Shown: piece by piece, positions 34,592 through 44,631 of the stretch
How positions within the stretch are numbered: position 1 is the first letter of the stretch
Layout of the letters: each line of letters begins with the position of its first letter
Assembly (NCBI GenBank): GCA_000442015.1
Contig: KE561117.1
Span: 153,888 to 217,887 of the forward strand
From: Rozella allomycis CSF55
Lineage: Eukaryota > Rozellomycota
DNA: 64,000 nt
Direction of reading: 5' to 3'
The notes under the pieces: generated by a model
Database searches by the model: none
What the model was told of the DNA's origin: nothing
Seen by the model: the letters and a program-made list of their open reading frames with translations, nothing else
Translations under genes and position numbers: made by a program

Positions 34592-35122
34592 TTATTTTTC
34601 ATTTTTTGATATAAAAGGCGGAAACATGGTCAACTTTACATTAATCCCTTCTCTGGATATTCTTCTTTCGCATGACATGATATAGAAATCTCTAAGATCG
34701 TGAGCATCAACATCATCCATCGATTTTGGCATTTTGTTCCAATCAATATTCGCTCTTTCCAATGTAGCTATAATACCTCCAATTCCTACTTTATACATTT
34801 TCGAATCTTCGGATAATAATCTGCCTTTGATATTGTCACCAGGTTTCAATCCAAGTAGAAATCGAACAGTTTCATTCTGTCTTACTTGTTTGTTCACATT
34901 TTCAAATGGTGTATATCTGAATTCTGTATCGATATTTCCTGTAAGAATAACGTGGTTCTGGGCCAATTCATCAATTGGCAATTCTCGTTTGAGCCCGAAA
35001 TTTTTGCCTTCAAACATGGCGTTTCTAGAGTTCCTAATCAGCAAATTCTTATCTTTAACATAATTACAAACAAAGGCCGAACGACTGAATAACTGGCGAA
35101 AGGATTGATATCTTTTGTCCAT
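34592..35122 (-). CDS. Unassigned protein, possible mitochondrial ribosomal S1-like
   Basis: A single exon of 176 residues. The basic, aromatic N-terminus (MDKRYQSFRQLFSRSAFVCN) could be a mitochondrial presequence. The segment FLLGLKPGDNIKGRLLSEDS with KVGIGGIIATLER has the look of an OB/S1 strand pair as in the mitoribosomal protein MRPS28/bS1m. The alignment is too short to name. The C-terminus ends FPPFISKNEK. Confidence 0.5.
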   Translation of the reverse strand: MDKRYQSFRQLFSRSAFVCNYVKDKNLLIRNSRNAMFEGKNFGLKRELPIDELAQNHVILTGNIDTEFRYTPFENVNKQVRQNETVRFLLGLKPGDNIKGRLLSEDSKMYKVGIGGIIATLERANIDWNKMPKSMDDVDAHDLRDFYIMSCERRISREGINVKLTMFPPFISKNEK

Positions 35123-35241
35123 TACAATTTTGAATTTTCGTTATCCATTAATTCGGGTTGCAAGCATCAAATTATCAAATAATAACATAGTAAAAACATC
35201 AAAAAATAGACCATTTATTGGACCAATTTGCCAATTCTCTC

Positions 35242-36198
35242 CTAGAGAGCTTGGATTTTTTTTCTTAAAAGACTTAGATCTATCGTTTCCTGTGCAACAA
35301 TTGGCCTCTCCTTTTTAACACCATTTTTATAATTATCGCTGACGCTTGGATCAGCCAGGTCTTTATCCATCTTTTTAAGATGCCAACTATTGTATTCTAT
35401 TCTCTTTGTCATCTCCTCTAAGTATGGCTTAATATCGTCTGCTTTAAGTCTTAAAGTAAGAGCGGAATTGTAAACGTTTCGGGCCCTTTCAACATTCCCC
35501 TCGTAATCGTGCTTGTCCAAAGGTTTGGATTCCCTCTCAATAAAATTCTTGTATTCGTTTCTCAAATCCGCTTGATCTTTGGGTGTTAGCTCATTGAAAG
35601 ATTTTGCCATGTATCTATTCTTAATAGTTGTCATAACGTCACCCTTTCTTCTATAACTGGGAATCAAATCCAATTTTGCATAATCAGTTGGTAAACGTTT
35701 AAGCTTGTTTTGAGTGTCGTATAATTTAAGCAATGTGTGCAGGACATACTCGCGCTGTGCTTTATACTCGGTCGCCAGTCTTCGAAACTCAAAATCTGAC
35801 ATACCCTTCAATTTCCTAGGTTCGGGAGGGTACATTTTCAAATGATCTCTTTTGTCAATAATTGTTTGAATTTGATCAATTATAGGCTGAACATCTGATT
35901 TTATCATTCTCAATTTGCGGGCTGATGAATAGATATTTGCAATTTCTTCCACTTTTCCAACACTAATTTCATCAATTTTGTAATTATTTAAAAACTTCTT
36001 ATAATCACGGAAAACCTCAATTTTGTCATCAGGACTTAACCGGTCAGGGGANCGTAATTCCAAGGGTTCAATATTGTCTGCAATTCTCTCGATAATTTCA
36101 ACTGGTAAGTCAAAGAGACTCAAAGAGCAGGACCAGGAAAGCCAAACGGAGATCATAAGGAGCAACTCAATGCACTTGTTGGATGTCAACATTTCCAT
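35242..36198 (-). CDS. F-box-like protein with signal peptide, paralog 1 (assembly joint inside)
   Basis: The 5' part (36198-36053) encodes a hydrophobic leader (CIELLLMISVWLSWSCSLSL) directly followed by an F-box start (LFDLPVEIIERIADNIEPLEL). A single N at 36052 then joins it, without visible overlap, to a 270-residue charged helical part (for example FEFRRLATEYKAQREYVLHT) that ends at 35242. The 5' 215 bp, including upstream DNA, are close to 90% alike with 39610-39820. Because the joint lies in a duplicated family, the two halves may come from different genes. An F-box behind a secretion signal would be unusual and suggests delivery outside the cell. Confidence 0.5.
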   Translation of the reverse strand: MEMLTSNKCIELLLMISVWLSWSCSLSLFDLPVEIIERIADNIEPLELXSPDRLSPDDKIEVFRDYKKFLNNYKIDEISVGKVEEIANIYSSARKLRMIKSDVQPIIDQIQTIIDKRDHLKMYPPEPRKLKGMSDFEFRRLATEYKAQREYVLHTLLKLYDTQNKLKRLPTDYAKLDLIPSYRRKGDVMTTIKNRYMAKSFNELTPKDQADLRNEYKNFIERESKPLDKHDYEGNVERARNVYNSALTLRLKADDIKPYLEEMTKRIEYNSWHLKKMDKDLADPSVSDNYKNGVKKERPIVAQETIDLSLLRKKIQAL

Positions 36199-37455
36199 CG
36201 TTTGCGGTGGCTTGTAACGATTATTTCGTAGATTTCCTAAGTTGATGGACCCTCATTAAAACATGATTGGAATTTTGTAATTAACATGGAAATCTTCCGT
36301 AAGATGCTCATGGTCCCATGGATTAAAACCACCTCGGACCCATCAATTTATTGTGTATGATGATTAAATTCTTAGAAAATCAACCCATGGAAAAGATTAA
36401 GAGATGTCAGGAGCCTCCTATTCAATACTGAATAATTAATGGCTTTATTTCACTCGTGACTCGGATCTAGAAATGGATCCCTAAATTCCAAAAAGCAAAA
36501 AATTGCCATTAGGCAAGTACCGTAAACCATGCATAAATAAGGGCGGCCCAATGTGAAGTTTTGAACTGTCAATTAAGCCTATATCGATAGTCTACTTAGT
36601 TTCGTAATTGTATAAACATATTTTTTTTAGAAAAAAACGATTTATTTGCTTTATACAAGGCGACGAAGGATCATAACCGCTGTAATCTTGTTCGCTACAA
36701 AAGATATTTTCGTGATGAAACGATTAAGTATTATTTTTCCCTCAACACCTTCAACTAAATAGACAGGCAGTTCATCCGGTTTTTCGTAAAAACTTCAACA
36801 AGATATTGTCAATTCCACCAGTCTCCATACAAAATGGTTCAAAAAAGAGGCATTGTGATTGACAAAGGTTCATATATTTCTTCATTTTCAAATCTCTAGA
36901 GTTTTCGGCTGCAGCCAAAGGATTAATAGATGCATTTTCTAACATTGAACTGGCAGAGGGTGACATTCATTCAAAGGCGCATATTATTATTATATCCTTT
37001 GTCTGCATGTGCACACCATTCACCCGATTCCAGGAGGTAGTTTTATCTGCAGTGATGTCAACTGATAGTTGAAAGATATTAAAATAAAAAGGACAAGGAA
37101 GACAAGAAAAAGGACATCAGAAGTATTTGCCTATATTTGCCTATTTGGATTCTTCGGCGGAAGGTTCATTACAGTAAGGGACGGTTTCATGATGCTCCGT
37201 CTCTGCTTTAACCCTTGTAAGACAGGGGCAATTTAATAAATTTCCTGGTTATTTTAAGAAATTTGTCTTTGCTTTCTAGCGGACCAAAATCACCTCCGCT
37301 ACAAAGCGGGATACAAGGCTCAGTGTTTCATTATTGACATTTGACACTGACAGGAAGAATTTATTAATCGTGATAGTTGATTGTATCAGGACGAAATATG
37401 CATTTATCCGGGCAGCCCGATCCAATTTTTTTGAATATTAAAAATTAAAGCGATT
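36199..37455. other. 1.26-kb interval, one short unassigned minus-strand ORF
   Basis: Mostly AT-rich sequence with no gene I can support. A minus-strand ORF at 36772-36966 starts with ATG and reads MSPSASSMLENASINPLAAA, with KKYMNLCQSQCLFFEPFCM later. Another open minus frame follows downstream (LPVYLVEGVEGKIILNRF). No family is assigned; a decayed gene or element is possible. The remainder (36199-36770, 36967-37455) shows nothing recognisable. Confidence 0.4.
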
Positions 37456-39490
37456 TTATTCGTTTTTTGGCATGTTTTTTAATTTACTCATTAAAAACTG
37501 ATAGAATGAAATGAATGCCCCGATAGCGCATGAAGCTTGAAAAGTTTCCAAACTGGCAGATCCGAAATAAGAGGTTAAAGCATTATTTGATTTAGCGATG
37601 CCAATAAAGTATTTGGTTACGTGGAATATTACCATGCTAGCCTTTTCCTTTTCTACGTTAAAAAGAATGGACAAGAAGAGTGGAAGAATGTTCAACCAAA
37701 TCAGCCAAGGGAGAATACGATTGAACTCGAGCAACATAAAAAGTTCATACGCCTGTATCATTACCGTTATAGCAATGGCATTCAAATAATTCGATTGAAA
37801 TGATTTTAGCTGCCTTTTCACTTTTTCGATTCTTGTTTCTGTTTCTAACGTATCAATGTCACAATCATCCGGATGATTATTTTTGTCTTCAATTAAAGAC
37901 TCCATTTTATTATCCTCCTGCTCACATATTTCAGCGCACTTTGAAACACCAGACTCTTTATTTACCTTATCAGTTTCTTTTATGAATTTAGAACAATTAT
38001 TTCTTTCATTTAAAGGATCAGTTTTTAGTCTGCGATAAATCTCACGCAACTTACTTGCGACATTGTGTATGGAAGCCAGCTCGCTATCAGATCTTGAAAT
38101 GATGTGTTCCGCTGTGTTTATTAATGACTTAATGGTCTTATCCATGCAAAACTGCTGCTTTTCAAGTGCCACATTAAATTCCGGTAATCTGAAAACATGT
38201 TTCCACAACGTAAAATATGCTTCATTCTTGAGCCTTAGAGTTAGATCCAAAAAAACTTCAATCAAATAGTGTTTCAAATAGAACGCTGCTATCAGAAGGA
38301 AACTCTCTTTGTGTTTCAATTCACAAAACATGGAGCATTTCAAAACACCTTCTTCAATGTCTTTTTTAAGATCGATTGAACCATTATTGGGGCTTTTTAC
38401 AAATAAGAAATGTTTCAGAGTTTTAGGACTTGTAGCACAAAATTCCGATAGATTAAATCCATAACCTGCGTCTGCAAACAAAATGCAATGACTAAATATT
38501 TCCGGCCTGTCATAATGAAAAGCGTATTGTGGTATAAGAACACCATTGATAATTCTGCGAACAAAGTCATTGTCTTTGTCTTCGATAATTTCAATATTTT
38601 TCCAAGGGACATTTTGATCCACACAGCTTTTGAATCTTGCAATATCAGATAATGACGGAATTCCATGTTCAACATCTTCATAGTCTGAAAATGCGTGACA
38701 AAATGGATCTGGCTTGTATTTTCCAGCTAACAATTTTGCTTCGTGAAAGAAAAGAGCATCTAAAAAAAGTCTGTTTATAAAACGCTCACCAATAGCCCCA
38801 AAAAGTATATTATCTGCGTCGTATTTCAAGATATATTCTATTAAATTGCCTTCCGAGAAAATAAATATGTCAGCGACAATTTCAAAGACAGTTGCGCTAT
38901 TCGCCTTAAATATTGATTTTAACATGTCCATTTTGAACGAATCTTTGATATACGTTACTATTTTTTGGAAGGCGGCATCAGGATTATCAACCAATTCGTC
39001 AAATTCTTCTTTGTTGTCCAAAAGTTTGGGAAGGATACTGTATTCTAGAATTTCCTTGACATGTGTGCTTCNGCGCCTCTCCATGAGCACTTCGCAAAGC
39101 ATTAGGTGCTTGTTGTCGAGTTGCATGTTCATAGATAGGCGGCGATCTACGATCTATGGTTGTGTATCTAGGAAGTGTGTCACCTTGTCTTTGTACTTGT
39201 TGTCGGGTAGCCTGTTCATAGGAAGGTAGTGATCCTTGGTCTTGGGCTCTGGAAGTGTACCTGGAAGAGGCAGAACGATGGCGTCCTTGTTGGCCTTGTC
39301 TTGAGGGGTTTGAAGACCGAGTGTTACTTCCTGATGAAGTATTCTTCTTTTTTCCTTTGAAAAAGTTCTTGAACGATTTCCAAGGTGATATTCGAGACCG
39401 ATTGATTGCTTGAGAATTGACCGTTCCAGCGGGGGAAGTTGCTATCAATGATAGAAATAGAGGTAAAAGTAATGTCGAAAGTAGTTTCAT
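37456..39490 (-). CDS. Secreted/membrane protein of unknown function, split by an assembly joint
   Basis: From 39490 the frame encodes a signal peptide (MKLLSTLLLPLFLSLIATSP), a basic patch (FFKGKKKN) and a Ser/Gln/Arg-rich tail with repeated SLPSYEQATRQQ, DTLPRYTT and PPIYEHATRQQ, reaching an N at 39072. Downstream (39071-37456) an open frame of about 535 residues continues with soluble helical sequence (YILKYDADNILFGAIGERFI) and two or three C-terminal hydrophobic segments (ILPWLIWLNILPLFLSILF). No overlap is visible at the joint, so the two parts may not belong together. No domain is recognised in either part. Confidence 0.5.
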
Positions 39491-39502
39491 GACGACCCCT
39501 TA

Positions 39503-39774
39503 NAATTATTGATTTTCCATTTCAGTTCGATCAAAGGCACAGATCGCTCAAAATATTTTATTAAGGAGGGTAATATCGCATCCTTCTGATACCAAGCATG
39601 TGCCGTTTTGCATGAACAAACCATTTGCTGTAATTCCAAGGGTTCAATATTGTCTGTAATTCTCTCGATAATCTCAACTGGTAAATCAAAGAGACTCAAA
39701 GAGCAGGACCATGCAAACCAAACGGAGATCATAAGGAACAACTCAATACACTTGTTAGATGTAAACATTTGCAA
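39503..39774 (-). CDS. F-box-like protein with signal peptide, paralog 2 (partial)
   Basis: Starts with MQMFTSNKCIELFLMISVWF, a hydrophobic leader. A fuller F-box follows: LFDLPVEIIERITDNIEPLE, then LQQMVCSCKTAHAWYQKDAI, with the conserved VC...A..W spacing. The frame reaches an N at 39503 and is cut there. It is a near copy of the 5' part at 36053-36198. The F-box normally binds Skp1 in SCF ubiquitin ligases. Confidence 0.6.
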
Positions 39775-39842
39775 CGTTTCTTCGGTGGCTTGTGACGGAT
39801 TTTTCGTAGATTTCCTAAGTTGAAGGACCCCATCATAAGATT

Positions 39843-40467
39843 ATCGGACGGGGAGTTTACGACCCGGACTTCAGAAACGATTATTGGCATGTTGAGTTAA
39901 CACCATTTTCACCTCGAATACACACTCACTTTAAGGGATTTACATCGCTGACCAGGGGGGTTGTCGAGTGGTGTGTGTGTGTGTGTATGTGTAGGTGGCG
40001 GAAGTTTTGGAAGGTGCATGTTGGATTGCTCATTAATATGGCACATTTGTGTCTATTTATAAAAAAATTAAATTGAAATAATAAATTGTTGTTTTATTTT
40101 CTTTATTAGCGTCTTAGAGCCATAAGATTTCCTTGTTACACTTAGTTTTGAGTCCCCCTAACCCCTTGGAGTAGCAAATCTTTAAAAGTATCCAATCGAT
40201 TAAACAATTATATTAATTGAAAGATAAAATTTATAGACATTTATTTATTAGAACAAGATAAAGGGATTTGGGATTCGCGGGAGGAAAACGGTAAATGAAG
40301 GTCATGAGCGATGGAAGAAAGCGGTAAAATGAAATACATCTCTACTTAATTTTAGAAGAAATCACAATTTCCATGGCATCTTCAAACTAATGTCAAAAAA
40401 TGATAATGATAGCAAACAGTTGTTTTGTGCGAGAAATTTATTCTTAATTATAAACTCCCCGTCCGAT
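39843..40467. mobile_element. Non-autonomous DNA element with 17-bp terminal inverted repeats
   Basis: The ends are perfect inverted copies: ATCGGACGGGGAGTTTA at 39843-39859 and its complement at 40451-40467. The element is 625 bp and has no coding capacity. Its left 37 bp including flank (39840-39876) recur exactly at 63964-64000. GC-rich ends in AT-rich DNA, TIRs, small size and multiple copies fit a MITE-like element. A clear target-site duplication is not visible (flanks ATT and TTA), so the superfamily is open. Confidence 0.7.
39970..39996 (+). repeat. (GT)n microsatellite inside the TIR element
   Basis: A run of GT dinucleotides with one TATGT interruption lies near the left end of the element. 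It is a simple repeat. Confidence 0.85.
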
Positions 40468-40855
40468 TTAACGAGCACTGCGAGACTTGTAAGCTAATTG
40501 TAAGGATAGCTTTACATAAACACTTAACTCTATATTTTTGGTCATTGGAACCACGTTACCACTGAGGCTTCCTATACATCAGTAAGACTCCCACCACAGG
40601 CCCAATCTTCGCCAAAATCCAAATAAGAATATTGAATTTTATTGGTTTGCTTTTCTATACTCCTTATTTGTGGCGATCCATATTCCAGATTACACATGAA
40701 TGAGCCAGGTTTATCATACTAGTATCTTGATTATAAATAAATGCATTTATTATCATAATGAAATCATTCATCTAGGTATCTATCTATGGCACTTTCGTAA
40801 TCTAAAATAGACTGAAGGTACGCATCATTGAATTTCTATATAAGCATACTATTGT
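40468..40855. other. Intergenic stretch, nothing recognised
   Basis: Lies between the TIR element and the 3' end of HMG-box gene A. No frame on either strand looks coding, and I see no RNA-like fold. Confidence 0.5.
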
Positions 40856-41369
40856 TTATACTTTTTTTTCTGCAGATGCAATAGCACTCATCTCACCGAT
40901 TGTAAGACCTTTCGGAAACTTACTCATCGCCAAAGAAAAATAGAAAAGTGTTGACTTTGGCGGGGTTGGTAATTCCTTGCCATATAGGACAGCTTTTTGC
41001 GCGGTTTCCAAAGGAACTTTTCTTTTAGATAGTATTAAGTTTAGTATAAAGGATGCTTTTTTGGTGTTTGCAGATCTTTGGCATCGATCCTTGTAGCACC
41101 TCATTTCATAACGCCTTTGTTCTTGCATCAACTCCATTCTCTTTTGATAATTCTTTTACTATTTTTGCGTTAATTTTACCTCTTTTTCTAAAGCATTCAT
41201 TTCTTTCCACTTTTGGCATGCCTTTTTAAATCTACTTGTTTGATTTTCTTCTAATGCCTCATTGTTAAGGAAATCACGCAAGAAAATTCCCATTTGATGT
41301 GTATGGCGCTTTGGAAACTGAAAATACTTTATTAAATATTCGTAGGCTATTGACTAATACCAATTCCAT
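40856..41369 (-). CDS. HMG-box-like protein A
   Basis: Exons 41369-41361, 41326-41180 and 41152-40856 (introns 34 and 27 nt) total 150 residues. FPKRHTHQMGIFLRDFLNNE, then KACQKWKEMNALEKENYQKR and RYEMRCYKDRCQ follow the HMG-box plan (proline-rich start, W-K/x-M-x-E-K core, third helix). A C-terminal helical domain (KKASFILNLILSKRKVPLET, YGKELPTPPKSTLF) is shared with the neighbouring gene B. Abf2/TFAM-like DNA packaging or another HMG role is possible; a mitochondrial signal is not obvious. Confidence 0.65.
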
Positions 41370-41590
41370 TACTGTACTTATTAAAATTTGGCACATCAAT
41401 ATTAGAGTTATCTACACAAGTAATAGTATATTTTTTAGGCGAAAGAAGTACGTAACATTTTCTAAAAGGTTGCATCCGTTGCAAATCAAGAAATTTGGAA
41501 AATTGACAGATTCTTTGAAGACTTACAATTTGGACTTAAATAATGAGAAAGTGAAAAAATAAAAACTTTCTTTCTTTCTTTAATGATACT

Positions 41591-42226
41591 TTATTCATTC
41601 GTTTTCAAATGCTCCTCCATGGCATGTTGATAATCAGATATTGACTTTGCATATTCCCCAGCAAATTCCTACATGTGAACAAATATAGACCCCTTATACC
41701 TCTTTTTTTCCGGATATCATTTTGCTAACTTCGGCAAAATTTTTAGGTTCAAAAACAAACTTCTTATGCATAGAAAATGTGTATGAATGCAGGTTAGATT
41801 TAGGGGGCACTGGAAGTTCTTTGCCATATTTAACAGCTAATTTTGCATCTTCGGGTGAAACTTTGGCATTTTTAACCAACATATTGAAAATGAATGATGC
41901 TTTCTTTGCGTTCGAAGTCTCCTCACATCGAATTTTATATTGCTCCATGTCATGTTCTCTTTTTTCCTTGAAGCGTTCCAGAATATCTTGATATTTCATT
42001 TCATTGAAAATTATGAACTTACTTTCTTTTCTTCGGCATTCATTGTCTTCCATGTTGCATGAGCCAATTTTAATAGTTCTTGAGGTGATACTTTTTCTTC
42101 GCTTTGTTTTGTTTTGGCTTCTTCAAAAAAATCTTTAATAAAGAAGTTAACTGCAGACGTTGAGCGCTGTGGGTATCCAAAATAATTCTTTAAGAAATCG
42201 TAACCTTTCTTAAGTAGAAACTCCAT
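41591..42226 (-). CDS. HMG-box-like protein B
   Basis: Exons 42226-42023, 41996-41700 and 41668-41591 total 192 residues. FGYPQRSTSAVNFFIKDFFE, HATWKTMNAEEKKKYQDILE and HDMEQYKIRC form an HMG box. The second half (NAKKASFIFNMLVKNAKVSP, YGKELPVPPKSNLH) matches gene A, so the two are tandem duplicates. The first intron (42022-41997, 26 nt) needs a TG acceptor, which restores the invariant EEKKKYQDI junction; gene A uses a normal AG at the equivalent place. The tail adds EYAKSISDYQHAMEEHL. Confidence 0.68.
41997..42022 (-). other. GT-TG intron in HMG-box gene B
   Basis: A 26-nt intron starting GTAAGTTCATAA and ending AATGAAATG. It joins MNAEEKK to KYQDILERF, the conserved HMG helix 2-3 turn. 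The nearest AG (CAAG, ten bases downstream) would put the exon out of frame. The paralog has an AG acceptor at the same site, so this is a natural comparison. Confidence 0.65.
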
Positions 42227-42750
42227 TTACTGAAGGTATTAAAATTAGGTATTATTTTTTCGGTGTTATTAGTGCATACTATGGTATACTTTTTAGAGAG
42301 TATAGGTGATCTAGCAAACGAAAACATTTTATGAAAATTAGGGTTTGTGATCGAATAAAAATCTCAAACTCGTCTTATTGGTCCTGATTTTGTAGCACTT
42401 TTGATTTGAGACCAGCTGGCAACTTATCATTAATTAATAGCAATTTGTGTCTACGCGACCTTTTATTGAATCTCATGAATTATTATTATTACGTTTAAAA
42501 TTAATGGTCTCACTCTCTTTTAAGTTTCAATATAATTATAGATATTAAAAATAAGGATCGTTAAAATCGTAAAAAGTGTGATATAAAAACATGGAGCCAG
42601 GGATTGCCATAATGCCATTGGTCAAGGACTCAAGGGTTTTCAAAAGTTAGAAGGCAAGTAAGTTGAGACAATTGGAATTGACAACCAATAATTTACTAAA
42701 AAAAGTTTTTTTTAAACGAAAGAAAGAATTATTTTTCGTATTTTGACAAA
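42227..42750. other. Divergent intergenic region
   Basis: AT-rich region between HMG-box gene B and the ARM-repeat gene. No convincing reading frame or RNA is seen; probably two promoters. Confidence 0.5.
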
Positions 42751-44537
42751 ATGAATTTGGAAAATGTCGCAGACTCTTTAAAGAATGGTAAACAATAACA
42801 ACTTCGAAGTATTTAGAAAGCATAAGAAAAGGATTTCAATTACATTATCCTGATCTATTGTCTTTGTTGCAAACTAATCTCCACCTGGTGGCGTTTGATG
42901 AAAACGAATTAGTAAACACATTGAGGTGTGTTGCAAATGTCTGCTTTGAAAATAGTGACACCTATCGAATTTTGTTATATAGACGAAAATAGACAATATT
43001 TTAATAATGTATCAGCTGATATACTGCGCATACTCGATTTAGCAATGGACAATAAATTGAGCAGTCGTCTTTTTAAATTTATATACGGCGCCATAGTAAA
43101 TCACACTATGGATAACGGTAACAATTGTTATTAGATTTTGATTAGAAATCAGTCTGAATGGATATGTGCATGGCAATGTCGTGGAGAAGATTCTCGAAGC
43201 GTGTGTTACAAGAATCAAAAACACTGAAGATGTCTTCATATTAATTCAATTGATTCAATACTTTGTTGAAAGTTCTGAATTTGCAGTCAAGAGAATTAAA
43301 TGTACTGACTTGATGGCGAATATACTGCGTATACTTGTTGCACACCAGAATAATGATGAAATTTTGGATGAAATACATAGTATAGTTATGATTTCCTTGA
43401 CGGGAGGTAAAATTTTATGTATTATGCAATGGAAGATTTGAAAGTCATTGATTTTTCTCAAAGTAACTTGGCAATAAAACTAGAAAGTATAAACTTTCAA
43501 AATGAAACCGTGTGCGAAATAATATCGTATTTTACAATGATTGGTAATCTATTATTTCNGGCAGTCAAGAGAATTAAATGTACTGACACGATGGCAAATT
43601 TATTACGTATACTTGTAGCACACCAGAATAATGATGAAATTTTGGATGAAATACATAGTATAGTTATGATTTCCTTGACGGGTGGTAATATTTTATGTAT
43701 TATACAATGGAAGATTTGAAAGGCATTGATTTTTCTCAAAGTAACTTGGCAATTAAACTAGAAAGTATAAACATTCAAAATGAAATCGTGTGCGAAATAA
43801 TATCGTATTTTACAATGATTGGTAATCTATTATTTCTCACTTTAATTGGATTCTTTTGCTTCTTTGTTGTTTCCAGATCAAATTTTAAGAATTTTGGACA
43901 CTATTGACTCAAATGAAACTCTAACATCGATTCATTACGTTATTTTGACGAATACAATTAGAAATGCAGAGATAGCTTCATTTATTTATAACAATGGAAA
44001 GTTACAGACTTCTCTGTTGAATGCTATGAAAACTACAAGTTCTAATACAAAGCTAAAGTACAACGCACTTGGCCTGCTACGAAACATTTCTATCTCTGGT
44101 AAATTTTAACTTTATTTATAATTAGAAAAGAGACAAGTGATCAAGAATCCTGAATTAATGGATTGCTTGATTGAATTTTATGATGAAGTTCGGGAGAGGG
44201 GGATAGTTGATGGTCTATTAGGGCAAATTCTATTGCTATTAGTCTCCTTGAGTTCTGATTCAGGTAAACTAAATTAAATGAAGTTATAGAATGCCTTGTG
44301 GTATTAAAGGAGAGATTCGTGTCGCAAGTCAGAATAGCAGGTATTCTTGAACATTGTTCAAAAGAAGACCAAGGAGTATCCAAAATAGCGGCCAGACTAG
44401 CCATAAAACTATATCCAATCCTTGACGAAAAATTTCAACTGTCCGTTGTTGAGTTGTGCAAAGAATTGATAAAAGGGGAATCCAACCAGGTTATAAAAGA
44501 GGAAGCTATTAATATTTTGAAGGGCGCAGAAAAATAA
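42751..44537 (+). CDS. ARM-repeat protein, RAP1GDS1 (SmgGDS)-like
   Basis: Exons 42751-42787, 42817-42954, 42983-43117, 43146-43406, 43436-(joint)-43821, 43877-44098, 44126-44263 and 44290-44537; introns 26-29 nt plus one of 55 nt. Helical armadillo-type repeats: LVNTLRCVANVCFENNENRQ, ILDLAMDNKLSSRLFKFIYG, LLRNISISEKRQVIKNPELM and QVRIAGILEHCSKEDQGVSK. The ANVCFEN asparagine motif and the LLRNI/ILVAHQN steps recall SmgGDS, a chaperone-like exchange factor for small GTPases. The N at 43559 duplicates about 277 bp, so the apparent repeat in the middle is not real. Family assignment is moderate. Confidence 0.6.
43283..43836. repeat. Assembly duplication around the N at 43559
   Basis: 43283-43558 and 43560-43836 are two versions of the same exon-intron-exon piece with about a dozen differences (for example GACTTGATGGCG versus GACACGATGGCA). 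They share the same mini-intron. Their joining by one N fits two haplotypes rather than a tandem gene repeat. Confidence 0.8.
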
Positions 44538-44631
44538 ACATTACTAAATTACAATATGATGGGCGGTTATTTTTGGCAATTTAGTTTTCGGTATTTTCAT
44601 TGCTCTAATTCTGAAATTTCGCAAACTAACA

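Noticed and set aside
39843-40467. Assigning the TIR element to piggyBac because TTAA follows the right end
   Set aside because: The left flank is ATT rather than TTAA, so the target duplication is not supported.
43283-43836. Internal tandem repeat in the ARM-repeat protein
   Set aside because: The copies flank a single N and differ only by scattered SNPs, so this is an assembly duplication.
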